Shown: in pieces, positions 1 to 15,539 of the stretch
Layout: every line of letters begins with the position of its first letter
Numbering within the stretch: the first letter of the stretch is position 1
NCBI RefSeq assembly: GCF_037038585.1
Contig: NC_092520.1
Span: forward strand, 587,001-651,000
Length of the DNA: 64,000 bases
Origin: Patagioenas fasciata
Lineage: Eukaryota; Chordata; Aves; Columbiformes; Columbidae
Direction: 5' to 3'
Program-made: the position numbers and the translations under genes
The notes under the pieces: model-generated
Database searches by the model: none
What the model was told of the DNA's origin: nothing
Seen by the model: the letters and a program-made list of their open reading frames with translations, nothing else

Positions 1-796
1 GACTGGTGTGGATCCATACTTCTTGAGACATATGATATGCTGGAGATGGCCTGCAGCGAAAGAGAAATATCAAAGAAATCAAAGCAGAAAATCTGAGCAA
101 ACACACATAAATGTGACAGCTGTGAAGCCAGAGCTGAAAGAACACAGATGTCAAATAGGGACGTGGACCCGACACCACGAACTTCAGACCCTGGACAACC
201 CAGCAGGTGCGTGTTCGCTTATCCTAAAGTGAAGTCATATACAGGAGACATTTTCAAAGCAGATCATTTTTGGGTTCTGTTCTGAACCACATGAGCTGCA
301 GCAGTGTAATGTAGTTTTCTGAAAGCGTATGCTGCTCATAAAAATAGTTCTGTGCATACTACATATGGGAGATTTATAAAAAGGTACCCATGCCATGTCA
401 CCATTTTACAAACGTCTTAGTTCAGTGATGGGCACTGATGGTTCTTATCTTGCATCCCAGACCTTCCCAAAGACCTGCTGGGTGAACAGGGTTCAGACAA
501 AGATGATGGGGTTACGGCCAGCGCCCCTCGCTGGTCCGACAGCACACGGCGATGCGTAACCGACGTATGAACAACCCTGGGCAGCCCAGCGTTCCTGTGC
601 CAGCCCTGGGGAAGGGGACAGCTGGGTCATAAACAACAACCAAACCTGCAACAGCCTCCCTGACGCCTCTTGAGACCCTGCTACCAACAATCTGCACATT
701 GCTGGGTCCACGGACCAGGCAGCAGCTCATGGGGCTGCATGGGACATGCGGGTCTCCTACATGTGCTTTCGAGAGGACAGAGGCACATCTCCAATC
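1..796. other. Intergenic, nothing recognised
   Basis: Unique-looking sequence at the window edge. Short open frames are present on both strands, but none has recognisable protein motifs, splice signals in context or repeat similarity. Confidence 0.4.
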
Positions 797-799
797 ATA

Positions 800-1498
800 A
801 AACCACAGAACAGTTTGTGTTGAAGGGACCTTCGCAGCTCCCCAGTCCCCCCTGCCATGACAGGGACATCTTCACCAGCTCAGGGTGCTCAGAGCCCCGT
901 CCAGCCTGGCCTGGGATGTCTCCAGGGATGGTTCATCCACCACCTCTCTGGACAACCTGGGCCACGCTCTCACCACAGAATCCCAGGATGTCAGGGGTTG
1001 AAGGGCCCTGGAAAGCTCATCCAGTGCAATCCCCCCATGGAGCAGGAACACCCAGCTGAGGTTCCACAGGAAGGGGTCCAGGCGGGTTTGAATGTCTGCA
1101 GAGAAGGAGACTCCACAACCTCCCTGGGCAGCCTGGGCCAGGCTCTGACACCCTCACCCCCAACAAGTTTCTTCTCGCCACCCTCAGGGCAACAATTCCT
1201 TCCTCATGTCCGGCCTGAATCTCCCTCCTTTAGTTTAACCCATCACCCCTTGTCCTGTCACAACAGGCCCTGCTCTAAAGTCTGTCCCCATCTTTCTTAT
1301 GGGCCCCTTTTAAGTCCGGAAAGGCCGCACTAAGGTCTCCTGGAGCTTCTCTTCTCCAGCTGAACACCCCAGCTCTCTCACCTGTCCCCAGCAGAGCTGT
1401 TCCAGCCTCGGGTCATTCCTGGGGCTCCTCTGGCTCCTCTCCAGCAGCTCCATGTGCGCCCTGTGCTGAGGACCCAGAGCTGGACCAGCACTGCAGGT
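800..1498 (-). mobile_element. CR1 LINE 3' end, minus strand, with a second CR1 nested inside
   Basis: The sequence starts with the reverse complement of a CR1 3' end and runs back through the 3' untranslated region. At about 975-1183 the pattern is interrupted by a different CR1 subtype, also minus, after which the first element resumes with the expected CACCCTCAGGGCAAC continuation. The host copy is therefore older than the nested copy. Both are 5'-truncated and non-coding. Confidence 0.85.
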
Positions 1499-1504
1499 GA
1501 TGAT

Positions 1505-3790
1505 CTGGGTTGGCACAGCCCTGGCCAGGAGCTTGCGTTGCCTTCATTATTTGCTTTGTTCTGAGCAGAGGGACACGGTGCCACCACCCCGTGGATGCCG
1601 TGGGTCAGCAGCCGTGGGGCTGGTGTGGTCCTGCTGCCTCCCCGTGAGCTTGTGGTCTGTGCAGCTCATCCCTGGATGGCCCAGACAGAAGAGAGCGCAT
1701 GAGAATATACTTCAACATTTCTATTTTAAAGGTAATGACCTGTGAAGAGCCTAAGTTTATTGACACAGGTGTCAGTGCAGGAAAAAATCAGAGATGTTGT
1801 TAAAAGTGTGTAAAATACCTCACTCCAATGGACTGTGGCTTGAGCGGGGTGTTAGATCACAGGTTCCCAAACCTCCCTTCCCAACCTACACAACTGTTTA
1901 TGATCCTGGTCCACTGCTCCAGTGAGGAAGGAGGGTCCGACAAGGTGCTGCTGGAGAGGGACCTGCCGGCTCTTCCAGGGAGCCCCTGGAGGACCATGGA
2001 GCAGGAGGGAGACGCAAGTCCTGTCTGCAGTGTGGTTCAGGGGATCAGATATGCTGTGGGTCTCCTTCCAACCACAGTGAGTCCCAACGCACACAATAAC
2101 AGCGCCTGGGATGTTTTCAGAGGGTTTTGGAGCTGTCAGGTCCGCATGCCCATGGTATCCAGGACAGATTCAAATTCATACATGATGGTGAAGGAAACAT
2201 CACCTAGATCTCCCTCTAATTCAGTGTTGGTCCTTGAGGATACAGAAAGAAGATAGGTTATTCAGTGAATGAGGTGTGCATCCCACCTGAAGAACACCCA
2301 TCAGGCGCACAGCCCACGACAGAGCCAGGGGAAAGCTGGTGGCTGAGAATATAAAGGAACAGCCAAACTACTCCATTCACCATTTCACCTGAAAGATGCT
2401 GTCAGCCACAGTGAACCCTGACGAGATGGGCGCAGGGACAGCAGAACCCCTTGGCCCCTGCGTGCTCCGAGAGCTGTCGGACAAACGCCAGTGCATTGGT
2501 CAGTGGGAGAAGGGTAATTGCTACCTCCAGTTCCATGGTGACTCACGTAAGGAGGACATGGCGTGGTTTGGTGTGCACAGGCCCCAGAGCAGGGCTGCAA
2601 AGGTGCAGTCAGTCGGCTGGTGATGCGCAGCATGGATCACAGGAGCTCTTCTCCTAAGCAAAGCCACAGCTCTCCTGCAGAGACCACCAGCCCTGCTCCA
2701 GCAGAGACCCTCGGGCAGCTCCTCGTCCTGCTTCACCCAGGGTCAGCCCCAGGGTAGCTTCAGCTTTCACAGACAATGTTTTAGTTAGGGAGGGAAAGAC
2801 AAAAATCCTTCTGTGTTTCATATGAAGGCAAGGAATAAGTAACCAGCTACAATACAGACTTTATCATTAGGAGCATTATAAACAAAAAAAACCCAACCCA
2901 CGCCAGAAGAGCTTCTGGGAATATCTGCTTTGATCTGAAGAGCTCTTGAGAGAATTTGAAGTACAATAAAGCTCTGCAGACCGGACCGCTGTGGTCTTCG
3001 CGTAACCTAAGCAGCCTCATGCATTCCCCCATTGCTCTCCCCTTCGCCACTCCTTTCAAGAGTTGGTGACGTTTTTCTAGAGGCTTGTTTCTGCTTCAGA
3101 GGAATAATAGTAACTAAAGAAAGGGCACAGAGCAGCAGGCCTTTGCACAGCTACTGCTGACATCTGCGTGTGGGGGCCGTGAATCCGTACCCCAGGGGAA
3201 AGGGAATTTCTGAAGCACCACAGACATGCAGCCAGAACCAGAGGAAAGCTGCACCCACCAGCCTCAACAGCTCAGCTGTAGCCAAGGAGAGGGAGTTTTC
3301 CACACACGGTCTCTGGAGAGCTGCAGGTCAAGAACAGTTCTGATAAGATGCTCCTCAGAGTCACCAGCTGGGCTGGAAAATCAGGGGCCACTTGCACCAG
3401 GCTTCAGCAGAAACTTGCTTTTAGCTCCAGCAATCCACACACAGGCCTAACTGCTGCTGCACCCAGCTTAGCAAGGCCTGGCTCAGGGGGGAAGCAGCAT
3501 GGAAGATGGGCTGTGAGCAGGGAGGAGACCCCACCGGTGCTTCCCATGGCCAGCTGTGGCCCCAGGAGTCCCAGTGCAGCCACGCAGGCAGCTCCGCACC
3601 TCCTGGAGCAGGATGGGCTGAGCACGGCAGCTCAGGAGCCACCAGCACCCAGGAGGCCACATCTTTCCTATCCCTACATTGACAGGTCCCCACGCCCCGC
3701 TCCCAGTCCAGACCTGCAGGCTTGTTCCACTCCCAGAGCACTTCTACCCCCATATCAGGATTTAATTCAGTACAGCAAAGCTGATCCAAA
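1505..3790. other. Intergenic, nothing recognised
   Basis: Mixed unique sequence downstream of the folate receptor gene. Small open frames (for example 1828-2256 plus) show no family motif. No RNA gene or tandem repeat was seen. Confidence 0.4.
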
Positions 3791-3797
3791 GGAATGT

Positions 3798-3803
3798 TTT
3801 ATT
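3798..3803 (-). terminator. Poly(A) signal of the folate receptor gene
   Basis: TTTATT on the plus strand is AATAAA on the minus strand, about 240 bases after the folate receptor stop codon. It is the first canonical signal I found there, so the 3' untranslated region probably ends near 3780. Confidence 0.6.
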
Positions 3804-4044
3804 ATCATCCCCACCTATCAGGGAGGCAGAAAGGCCAGACACCAGAGCTCAGCCAAGGACCTTGAGCAAGCACTGCAAACCCATCACAGAGCCATGAAGC
3901 AGGAACAGAGTGAAGGAGCTCCTACATCAGAGCAGAGACACCCAGGACAGCCCTTCCTGGGGTGGCAAGGAAACAACCACCTTTGTCAGCAGCCAAAAGT
4001 AGAGGCAGGTATCGAGGTCCAACAACACAAGTTGTCACACGTAG

Positions 4045-6319
<2,275 letters not shown>

Positions 6320-7259
6320 CCCTGCCGCCAGCCCAGGTGACAGCTGCACACAAAGGGGACGGCACAAGCGGGGTTTTGCCCCGAGCAGCAGCGCACAAGG
6401 TGCTGTGGGGTCAGGCACTCCTGAGCACACACCAGCAGACCAGCGACTCAACACCAAGGACACAAGCACAGCCGCCCAAGCAAAGCTGCAAGGTCAGGTA
6501 CACACTGTCCTCTGGACAACAACACAGAGACAAACATCCCTTTTAATGCTTGGGCTGTCCAACCGTCAGCCTCAGACACCCTGAACAGAAAGGGGATCTC
6601 ATACAAGACCCCAAAACTGGGGTCCTTTCACACTAAGCCACCCCACTGTTCCAGCGCAGAGGTTTAATCTCCAACACCTTCTGTAACTCAAGATTGCTAG
6701 TTAGGGGATCTCGTTAGCACGGGGCTCAGGGGAGGTAATTAAGTGCATCAGCACACGGACAACTCATGTGGACCACGAGCTGCAGGAGGCCCACCTTGTT
6801 TTCAGGAGTGTGTTAGGAGAAGAAGGCATTTTCTCCAGTTTATCTGCATCTGGGCCTTTAATGACCACTCCCAATGTCTCCAAAGGAGACCTGACTTGAG
6901 CAGTAAGGCATTTCACATAATCCTGGCTTAGCTTCCTCTGCCCACTTAGAAGAAAATAGGAGTTTTTCAGGGAGTAACTAAAATAGCAGCAAAAAGCCCC
7001 AAATAAATAAACAAGAAAGACTCCCCAAAACCAAACAACAATCCAACACACCACGTTACTCCCTCACATTCCTTGTCAATACAACACAAGTATCTAAACC
7101 AATCAATCACCTTTTAAAAAGCATTTTGCAAAATGAATGCAGGAGAAAGACCACTTACAACATTAAAATAGTTTTAAACAACACAGAAGATTGTAATTAC
7201 AGAACTATGGAAACAGACACATAAACCTGAGGGCTAGAAAGTAGCTAACTTGCCTCATT

Positions 7260-7263
<4 letters not shown>

Positions 7264-7290
<27 letters not shown>
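7264..7290. repeat. (TA)n microsatellite
   Basis: About 13 uninterrupted TA units. Confidence 0.95.
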
Positions 7291-7295
<5 letters not shown>

Positions 7296-8134
7296 CCCAT
7301 AGAATAACCTTACCAGCCCAGACAGCCTCTAACCTCTCTGCAGCACCTTAAAAGCACTCAGCACAGCAGCCTCTTGGGCTCAGCTTTAAAGGAAAGCCCT
7401 CAACACAGGTACTGGCACTTGTAAGCACCTTCCTAATGCCTCCAAAGAGGGTTTGTTACCGTAGAAGCAGCTGTGTTGGTGACAACCAGCTTGTCCAGCC
7501 CCTTTCTCAACACCCTCTTGCTGGGAAGCAATTTAATGTGTTTCGGTTGTTTTTACAAAAGGTCTTATCAGCCTTGGCCATTTGTAACAAGCCCTTTTTT
7601 CTTCTCCTTACACCAGGAAGTTCTGATTTGCACCATTGCACAAGGCAGAGAAGCCGAGGAGGGTCAGGTCCGGGATTCTGCCACGCTCCAGGAGTAAATA
7701 CAAAAGGACCGATGTTCGTCACAAGAAAAATGACATGCAGGGGTGAGTCTCAGAAGGAAGAATAACAACCCCCAATCCAAAAACTAAATGCTAGCTGATG
7801 AGGGGAAACAGTGCACCTTGTTGCAAAAGCCTGAGGAGGATAATTGAAGGGAAAAGCCCGGGTTTGCTGACGTGACCCTTGGAAAGCATCACCCCCAGCA
7901 ATGGGCCGGACTCTTCCTCCTGGGACGGCACAGGTTTTGGGGCTGTTTTGCTCTTTTCTTCAGTCACGACGCTGATATTTTGGTGGTGAACCCGCTGGCC
8001 CGAGGAGCTCACTTTCCCGGATTTAATGCATGGATGAACACTTCAGGCTCTGGGAGACTCCGCTTTAGCGGTCTCAGCAGTCCGGTGGTGCGCTGCACGA
8101 GTAACAACCTCCGCGTGTTCATCGTGGGGTCGTC

Positions 8135-8208
8135 ACGTGCAGGGACAGGAGCTGGGCTCGATGAACCCTGCGTGTCCCTTCCAACTGAGGACATTCTGCG
8201 ATTCTACT
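8135..8208 (+). mobile_element. Short CR1-like 3' end fragment
   Basis: Reads like a CR1 terminus (a GGGACAGGAGCTGGGCTCGA block, then CCCTTCCAACTGAGGACATTCTG). It is short and diverged. Confidence 0.5.
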
Positions 8209-9130
8209 CTGAACCAGATGCGTGCTGGTTTAATTCCTCGTGCTTCTGGCTCTCGTATTGGAAGTGACAACGAGCAGATCTTCCCCCGCTCATCTTCAAA
8301 CCTCTGTCGCACCTCCTCACCGCCACTTCTTTCCAATGGAACCCACTGTCCGCTCACTGCTTCCCCATCACAAGAGTTTTGCTCCCCGAGGCATCAGGAC
8401 CAGCCGTATTTCGGATGCGCAGCGTTGCCCTGGCCTTGTTTTACGGCCCTTGCCCAGGAATTTCTAATATCTGGTTTGTTTTTGGAACTGCTGATCGCTG
8501 AACTGTGTTGTCGTAACACTCATAACTGTGACAGCTTGTTCCTGAGAGATAATTGTTAGCCAAGAGCCTGTCATTTTCTATCTAAAGTGTTCTTGTTTTT
8601 TCCCCAAGTGCATCACTGCATGTTTATCTCAACTGTTGAGTTTTTTTCATCTGTTGTTTTACTGTCCCGTGAATCAGCCTCACCGGGGTCTTCTGCAGAT
8701 TTTTGCAGCTCATCCTCCTGTTCCTGGAGTAATTTAATATCGAACTTGGTTGCCTTGCTGTTTTGTCCTGCCTTTCGCAGGCGAAATCCATTTAAAAGCA
8801 GAAATCACGATAGGGATCCCTGTAGGGTTGACTGTAAAGGATAGTTATGCACATTTATTTTATTATGCAATTGCTCGCTTGCATGGGGGGCTTTTCTCTC
8901 ATTTCATGGCTGCTTATTCAGTGACCTTTGGTGGGGACCCTGGGCAGAGCCTGGACTATCACCTGGATCTGCCCAGATGGAATCATTTCCAGTCCTCGGA
9001 CGACATGTAATTATTAGGGAGTTTTGTCTGCATGTTAGGTGAGCTGTGCCGACCCTTTCCCCATAAGCCGTACTTATCTGTGTGCTTTTGGATTCAGCCC
9101 TTTATTAGATTTTCTGCAAGCTTTTCCCAC

Positions 9131-9222
9131 ACAGATAGAGTCAGAGAATCATTTTGGTTGGAAGAGACCCTTAAGATCATCAAGTCCAACAACAATAATA
9201 CTACTACTACTACTAATAATCC
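9131..9222 (-). mobile_element. CR1 3' end fragment joined to an (ACT)n microsatellite
   Basis: The reverse complement of a CR1 terminus (AATCATTTTGGTTGGAAGAG) runs directly into AAC/AAT and ACT triplets. A near-identical junction occurs at 10588-10655. Confidence 0.65.
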
Positions 9223-10017
9223 TTTTAACGTGTCCCATGTGAACGCATAGACCTGGTCATCGCAGGGGATACTTGTACAGATGCATTGCAAAAAATGGGG
9301 AAACTTCCACTGTTATCCTACCCACACCCTTACACTTAATGGGATGGGTGGATGGTTGGGTGCATCCACATTTCCTCCATCCAGCTGATTTGCAGCCCAT
9401 CTCCAGGGCCTGGGATGGAGATGCTTTGGATGCTTCTTCCCTGGGGTCAGATTTGGGTGAGCAGCTGCTGGGTAACTGCTTTAGGGTGTGCTGGGTGTCT
9501 CTGGGCACCCCAGGGAGCTCAAGTGCACTTGCCTACACCTCATTGCTTAGTGCGCTGGAGATCATGGATCTCCTTGGAGATGCCTGCTGGTGTCCCACGT
9601 GGCTTCCCACCACCACCGCTGCTAAGGGCTGTGTGTGTTGTTATGAACAGAACCTCAATTACAGGCAAAAAGCAAGCAAACTTCATGTATAGAACCAAGA
9701 ATTAATTGTTACCGTAATTGAAAGCAGCCTAATACAAGAATAATTGTTAGTCCAGATCCAGTTATTACAGAAAAAAAATTCTCTACAGAAAAAGAAGTAG
9801 CAGTAGTAGTAGTAATAATAATAGTGAGTTATTAAGATTGTTATACACACACTTCCCAGTTTCGGCCTCTTTCCTGGAGTCCTGCTAGCCCTTTCACTGC
9901 TCCTCTGGGTCCTAAGGCTGGTGACTTCAGTTTGGTGGTGGGTGTCACACGAAGTCACCGAAATCTGGGGTCCTCCACAGGGAGGAGTACGATGTTGATG
10001 CTGGTGGCTTCTTTTTA

Positions 10018-10072
10018 GAACCACAGAATGGTTTAGGTTGGAAAAGACGTTTAAGATCACCGAGTCCAACCT
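10018..10072 (-). mobile_element. CR1 3' end fragment
   Basis: ACAGAATGGTTTAGGTTGG followed by the typical AGATCACCGAGTCCAACC, a short minus-strand CR1 terminus. Confidence 0.6.
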
Positions 10073-10587
10073 TTTCTCCTTACTCTGAAGTTCACTCGGT
10101 CTCTTTTTTATGTTTGACAAGATGCTTCTACAGCTTGTTTTCGCTTCATTGGTCTTCAAATCCATGATACATGCAGATTTCCCAAATACAATGCATTTTA
10201 TGCTTGTTGATGCTCATTCTTTGCTCTCTTTTCCCCCTAAAACCATTTTTGTCCGGCTCTGTGCTTCTGTTTCTTTAGCTGACCATTCCTGAGTTGTTGG
10301 TAGCCTTGAGGTCTCCAGTGCCCCATCTCTTATCACCTCATGCTCGCACTCCTCCGCGCCGCATCCCGTGTTCCCACCGCCCTCTTGCCAGACCCGTGTT
10401 TCTCAGCACTACGCCGTTATGTTGAAGTCATAAATATCGAATTCAGCACAGAGTAGCTGCTTTTTACTACTATCTGCATGAAACTGAAACTCTGGTTGCA
10501 CCATACAACAATAAGCAAAAAAGCCATAGTCATAGTCGGAATAAAAAATTGTCATTACTGTCAAAGCTGGTAAAAGCAAAGCTGCCG

Positions 10588-10655
10588 ATTGGAAGAGACC
10601 CGTAAGATCATCAAGTCCAACAACAACAATAATACTACTACTACTAATAATCATC
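10588..10655 (-). mobile_element. CR1 fragment plus (ACT)n, similar to 9158-9222
   Basis: Shares the GAAGAGACCC-taagatcatcaagtccaac segment and the following AAC/AAT/ACT triplet tract with the copy about 1.4 kb upstream. Confidence 0.55.
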
Positions 10656-12788
10656 CTGGACAAGTTCAGATTGTAAATCTGGCACGCCTCAGTCCTGAGA
10701 CCTTGCGAACTCAACACAAAGCCCATGGCCGGTAACCTGCAGTGGCCATGCCGTGGTGCTGGGCTACAGGGTTGATGTGCAGGACCAGTCACGACTGCCT
10801 GGCCAGGCTGGTGATGGGGACACCTGGAATGGGACTCAGAACCAAGAGGGTGCAACCGAGCTGAGCGCTGGGTGGTCACCGACTGCTGGAGTGGGACATC
10901 CCATGCAAATGGGGACCTTGTGGAGGGACACCCACCACCAGCACAGCGTGATGCCTCCGGAGGCACTTCTGAACATCTCATGCTGGAGCTGGACCTCAGT
11001 CCTGGAGTCCTTCGGAAGTGGATCAGCGTTTGGCTACAAGAGTAGCAGCGATAACCCCAGGATCCCGGAGGGAACCTCTGATGTTTTCTTCGGGAACATT
11101 TGATGCTTGCTTCCTTTTCCTGAAAAAATTGATTAAAATGCATTTTAGAAGAGAGTGTAAGCATGGGGTTTCTTTATGGACGTAAAAAAGAAAGAGGAAA
11201 AAAGTGATACATTTTAGATTGGACACACATTGCTGCTTCAGAGTTTTCATTTCAAATACCTGATTGTTCCATCCGTCAAAATTTTTGTTGTCTGAAAAGC
11301 TTAGGATTTTGAATGCGGTTGTTAAAACTGAAATTGGGGATTACACGAGACAACTCTTGGATCACTCTCATCTTGTAAGGGGGCGTGAGAAGTTCTTTGG
11401 TCTCCTGCACACCAGGGCAGCTTGATGAGCGGTTGGGTCGCTGGACGTGGCTTGCAGAGAATGAGCAATGCAGGTCTGCGTGCGTGGGTAGCTCGGGTGA
11501 GGAAAGGAGCTTTCCTTTCTGTTCTGAAGGATCCTGGGCACTCGGGTGCCTCGGGGTGAGCAGGTGATGGTGGAGAGGTGGAAGATACAGGTAGAGAGAC
11601 TGCAAAAGATAATTTGTTCTGCTGCAACAAAAAAATCCAATTATTTATTTTACTGCGTAACCCACTCACATGATGTGCTTGCTGGAACATTAGGAAGAGA
11701 AACTGCCTCTTTTTTGATAAAGCACCTTAATATCCCTGAATGAAGAGGCTACACATATAGAAGTAAGTTATATGTGAGCCAAGAAAGAAGAAAAACCTGA
11801 GAATAGAAAGCAGGGAAGGAGTAAGAAAAAAAAAAAAGGGAAATGATAGTGAGGGATATGTAAAAGAAGACGGGCATAGAGTGATCTTTCTTAAAAACTG
11901 AAGTTCCCACCTGACAAGGAGGTGTCTCAGAAGCCTATGGGACTCCCCACGGAGGTTACAGACGTGCTGCCCCACACCCACGGTAAGGGCAGAGCCTCTC
12001 TGGGAGCCCCAAAACGAGATTGAAATTGGCCCCTGAACACACAGGCTGGGAAAATAAACCCACGTGCACATGGGAGCGCTGGGGGAATGCAGGGGGAGGC
12101 AGCTCGGAGGAAAAGCGACGAAAACTAAGTTCACCCAGCTGCTAGATTCTATACTTTGTCTCTTCGGCCATACGTTCGTGTTGGCACGGTGGTGTCACGA
12201 GCTGTGCCCTGGGGAACGGCGGGGGCTGTCCCTGTGCCTTGTCCCCGAGCTTGCTCGGTGTCTGATATCACAAACCAGCCCTGGAACGAGCCTCCTTGGT
12301 GCGTGGGAACGTGTTGTGACACTGAAGTGAGATTCAATTGGACAAGTGAGATTTTAGTCCCCCCAGATCATCGCTGAACACGGGCAATGAAGTGTGTAAC
12401 TCCTCATTTTGTCTCTGTGAGTATCTCTGTTCTCACACTGCCCTCAGCTGTGCTGCATTTCCTCAGCTTTCACCCCAGAACCTCGTGCACTGTCGGTATT
12501 TGGGCTGGGGTGGGCCAGTGGGCACACATGGCTGGCAGACCAAGGCCACCAGACCAAGGCCACCGCTCCTGGCGTTGTGTCCTCTCTGGGAGGGCTGTCT
12601 GTGATATCTCATTGCAACTGCTCTGGCTCTTCCTTGCAGAGCAGCCATTGAATTGCAAATCTCCCCAGGGAAGGTTTCTGGGATATGAATGGGGAGGACA
12701 CACGGCTTTGGTCAAATTCTGCTGTTCATTCCCCTCAGAGCATCCCAGCTTCCATTATTGTTTGTGAGTGATAATAGAGTCCCTGACT

Positions 12789-13280
12789 ACTGGGCACAGG
12801 ACACACATGGAGCTGCTGGAGAGGGGCCAGGGGAGCCCCAGGAATGACCCGAGGCTGGAACAGCTCTGCTGGGGACAGGTGAGAGAGCTGGGGTGTTCAG
12901 CTGGAGAAGAGAAGCTCTGGGGAGACCTTAGTGCGGCCTTTCCAGACTTAAAAAGGGCCCATAAGAAAGATGGGGACAGACTTTTGAGCAGGGCCTCTTG
13001 TGCCAGGACAAGGGGTGATGGGTTAAACTAAAGGAGGAAGATCCAGGCCAAATATGAGGAAGAAATTGTTGCCCTGAGGGTGGTGAGAGCCTGGCCCAGG
13101 TTCCCAGAGAGGTGGTGGATGAACCATCCCTGGAGACATCCCAGGCCAGGCTGGACGGGGCTCTGAGCACCCTGAGCTGGTGAAGATGTCCCTGTCATGG
13201 CAGGGGTGGCACTGGGGAGCTGGGAAAGCCCTTCAACACCAACTATTCTATGATTCCATTGTTCTATGACTCTATGATAG
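12789..13280 (+). mobile_element. CR1 LINE 3' end
   Basis: A long 5'-truncated copy ending in the terminal ATTCTATGA-type short repeats. It is non-coding and the same subtype as 31005-31398 and 58598-58937. Confidence 0.9.
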
Positions 13281-13284
13281 CAGC

Positions 13285-14765
13285 AACTGAAAATATCAGA
13301 CTAACTATTGCACCCAGTCAGAGCAGAGTGAAAACCAGGAGATGCAATTTGTGACTATTTGGAAGTAAATAATTGAGGAACTGTGGAAGACACCAACCAG
13401 CTGAAGTCAGAAGTGCCTGTCCCTGCCACCCCACACACCCAGGATCACCCGCACAGGACATCTCGGTTACCCGTGCCCCTTCTGAGACGAAGGAGACCTG
13501 AGTGAACATCACCTTTGTGCGGCAGAGTAAGGACTGTTCCCTGTTGGTGATTCCTGTCCTAATCACTGTTAGCATTCAGTTTGGCTTTTTTCTTTTAAGT
13601 ATTTCTGAGCGCTAACTGAGGAGCTGCTGAGCAGGGAGCAAAATAAAAGGTTGAAGCCTCAAACCCCATCCCTGCCGTGCAGCCGCCCATTGTTCCACAG
13701 CGTTTCATGGGCACTGGGAGACAGAGCTCGGACTTTAACTCAGGTGAGAGTTAAACCCAGGGCTGGAGCCTTCTGTTGGTACCTTGGTAACAGGCACCAG
13801 ATAATGCAAAATCATGACAAAAATTACGTTCCCAGTTTCAACTGAGCTACCAAAAACCCTTCTGCCTTCAGCAGCTGGAATGTCCCATATGTCCCCTGCC
13901 ACCTCGAAGTGTGCTCTGCTTTGAGACACCTGCTTCCCAACCACAACCACAAATCCTCTCTGAAGTCGGTTTTACCTCCCCAGCATAAAATCAGAACCTA
14001 GCGTCTCGTATGAATTATTCAGATTTATATTGCTATGTCTCGTTATGCTTTACTGCTCTTTAAAAGACGTTCAGATTAGGAGTCCTGTGCACCTGCCAGG
14101 TACGTAGCAATTTCTCCATGGATACAACGAACACGCAGAATTTCTGTGTTGTCTCGGGGTGGATGTGCTGTGTATTTATGAAAACAATTCAGCTCTTCCA
14201 TCAGCGGCTTCTCCCACATTCTGTTGCAACCACTGTGAAGACTTGGAGGATTTTCCCCGTCTGTGTTTGGGGGATGAGGAGTTTGTGACATGGTGGCACC
14301 TGGAGATGTGGCTTCTCAGCCAAGGCATCCAAGTGGCAATTACAATTTTCCTCCCTTTTCCTTAAGTTAATAATGTTTATAATAATAGTAGGATTGTGCG
14401 TTGGTATTTATTACAGTAACAGGTAAATTAAGAAGTTATTGAGCTTATAGGTATACAGTATTTATTCCTGCTGTAGTAAAGTGCAATGCTTACATCTTCA
14501 ATGGTAAATTTCTGTATCACCAGACTCTCATTTAAACAAGAGTTTGTTCCACAGCACTTGAGAGAGCCAGAGTGCATAACATAAATATGTTTGCTTAGAT
14601 TGGGCAGATTTATGATACCGGATCGTTTATAGTTTGTGCTTTTTTCTCTGGTTCACTGATTACGGGTTTACCTTGCTTTTTCATGCTTCAGCTCATCATG
14701 TCACATTGCAGCAGAACCAGTTCCTCTCATTCCTCTCATGATTTTCACCCCAAGGGACATCCTGG
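13285..14765. other. Intergenic, nothing recognised
   Basis: AT-rich in its second half. No gene, RNA or tandem repeat could be supported. Confidence 0.4.
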
Positions 14766-14769
14766 GCTG

Positions 14770-15497
14770 GATGCTGATTCCAGCATAAGTTGGGGAATGA
14801 GCTATTAGAGAGCAGTGTAGGGGAAAGGGACCTGGGGGTCCTGGGGACAGCAGGGTGAGCATGAGCCAGCACTGGGCCCTTGTGGCCAGGAAGCCAATGG
14901 GACCTGGGGTGGGTTAGAAGGGGGTGGTCAGTAGGTCAGAGAGGTTCTCCTGCCCCTCTGCTCTGCCCTGGGGAGACCACCCCTGGAATATTGTGTCCAG
15001 TTGTGGCCCCTCAGCTCCATAAGGACAGGGAACTGCTGGAGAGAGTCCAGCGCAGCCACCAAGATGCTGAAGGGAGTGGAGCATCTCCCGTGTGAGGAAA
15101 GGCTGAGGGAGCTGGGGCTCTGGAGCTGGAGAAGAGGAGACTGAGGGGGGACTCATTCCTGGGGATCAATATGGAAAGGGGGAGTGTCAGGAGGATGGAG
15201 CCAGGCTCTTCTGGGTGACAACCAGTGACAGGACAATGGGCAATGGGTACAAATTGGAACACAGGAGGTTCTGCTTAAATACGAGAAGAAACTTGTTGGG
15301 GGTGAGGGTATCAGAGCCTGGCCCAGGCTGCCCAGGGAGGTTGTGGAGTCTCCTTCTCTGCAGCCATTCAAACCCGCCTGGACACCTTCCTGTGGAACCT
15401 CAGCTGGGTGTTCCTGCTCCGGGGGGGTTGCACTGGATGAGCTTTCCAGGACCCTTCACATCCCTGACATTATCCTGTGATGCTGTGATTCTGTGCT
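14770..15497 (+). mobile_element. Long CR1 LINE 3' end
   Basis: About 730 bases of the CR1 3' region, from a GGAATGAGCTATTAGAGAG block to terminal GATGCTGTGATTCTGTG repeats. It lies immediately 5' of the olfactory receptor remnant, so it marks where the rest of that gene is missing. Confidence 0.85.
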
Positions 15498-15539
15498 AAT
15501 CCTCTATCCTCCCTGGTGCCAGGACTGGTCTGGCTGCTC

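Larger units (their letters stand above)
6320..9130. other. Upstream region of the folate receptor gene, no gene recognised
   Basis: Contains the putative 5' untranslated region and promoter of the minus-strand folate receptor gene, but no clear TATA box. Scattered single GATA motifs (for example 7565-7570 and 8547-8552) do not cluster. No protein-coding evidence was found. Confidence 0.4.
9230..12785. other. Intergenic with small repeats, no gene recognised
   Basis: Apart from two CR1 fragments and triplet microsatellites (for example AGT/AAT repeats at about 9795-9826), the sequence is unique. Open frames of up to 251 codons overlap repeats or lack family motifs. Confidence 0.4.
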
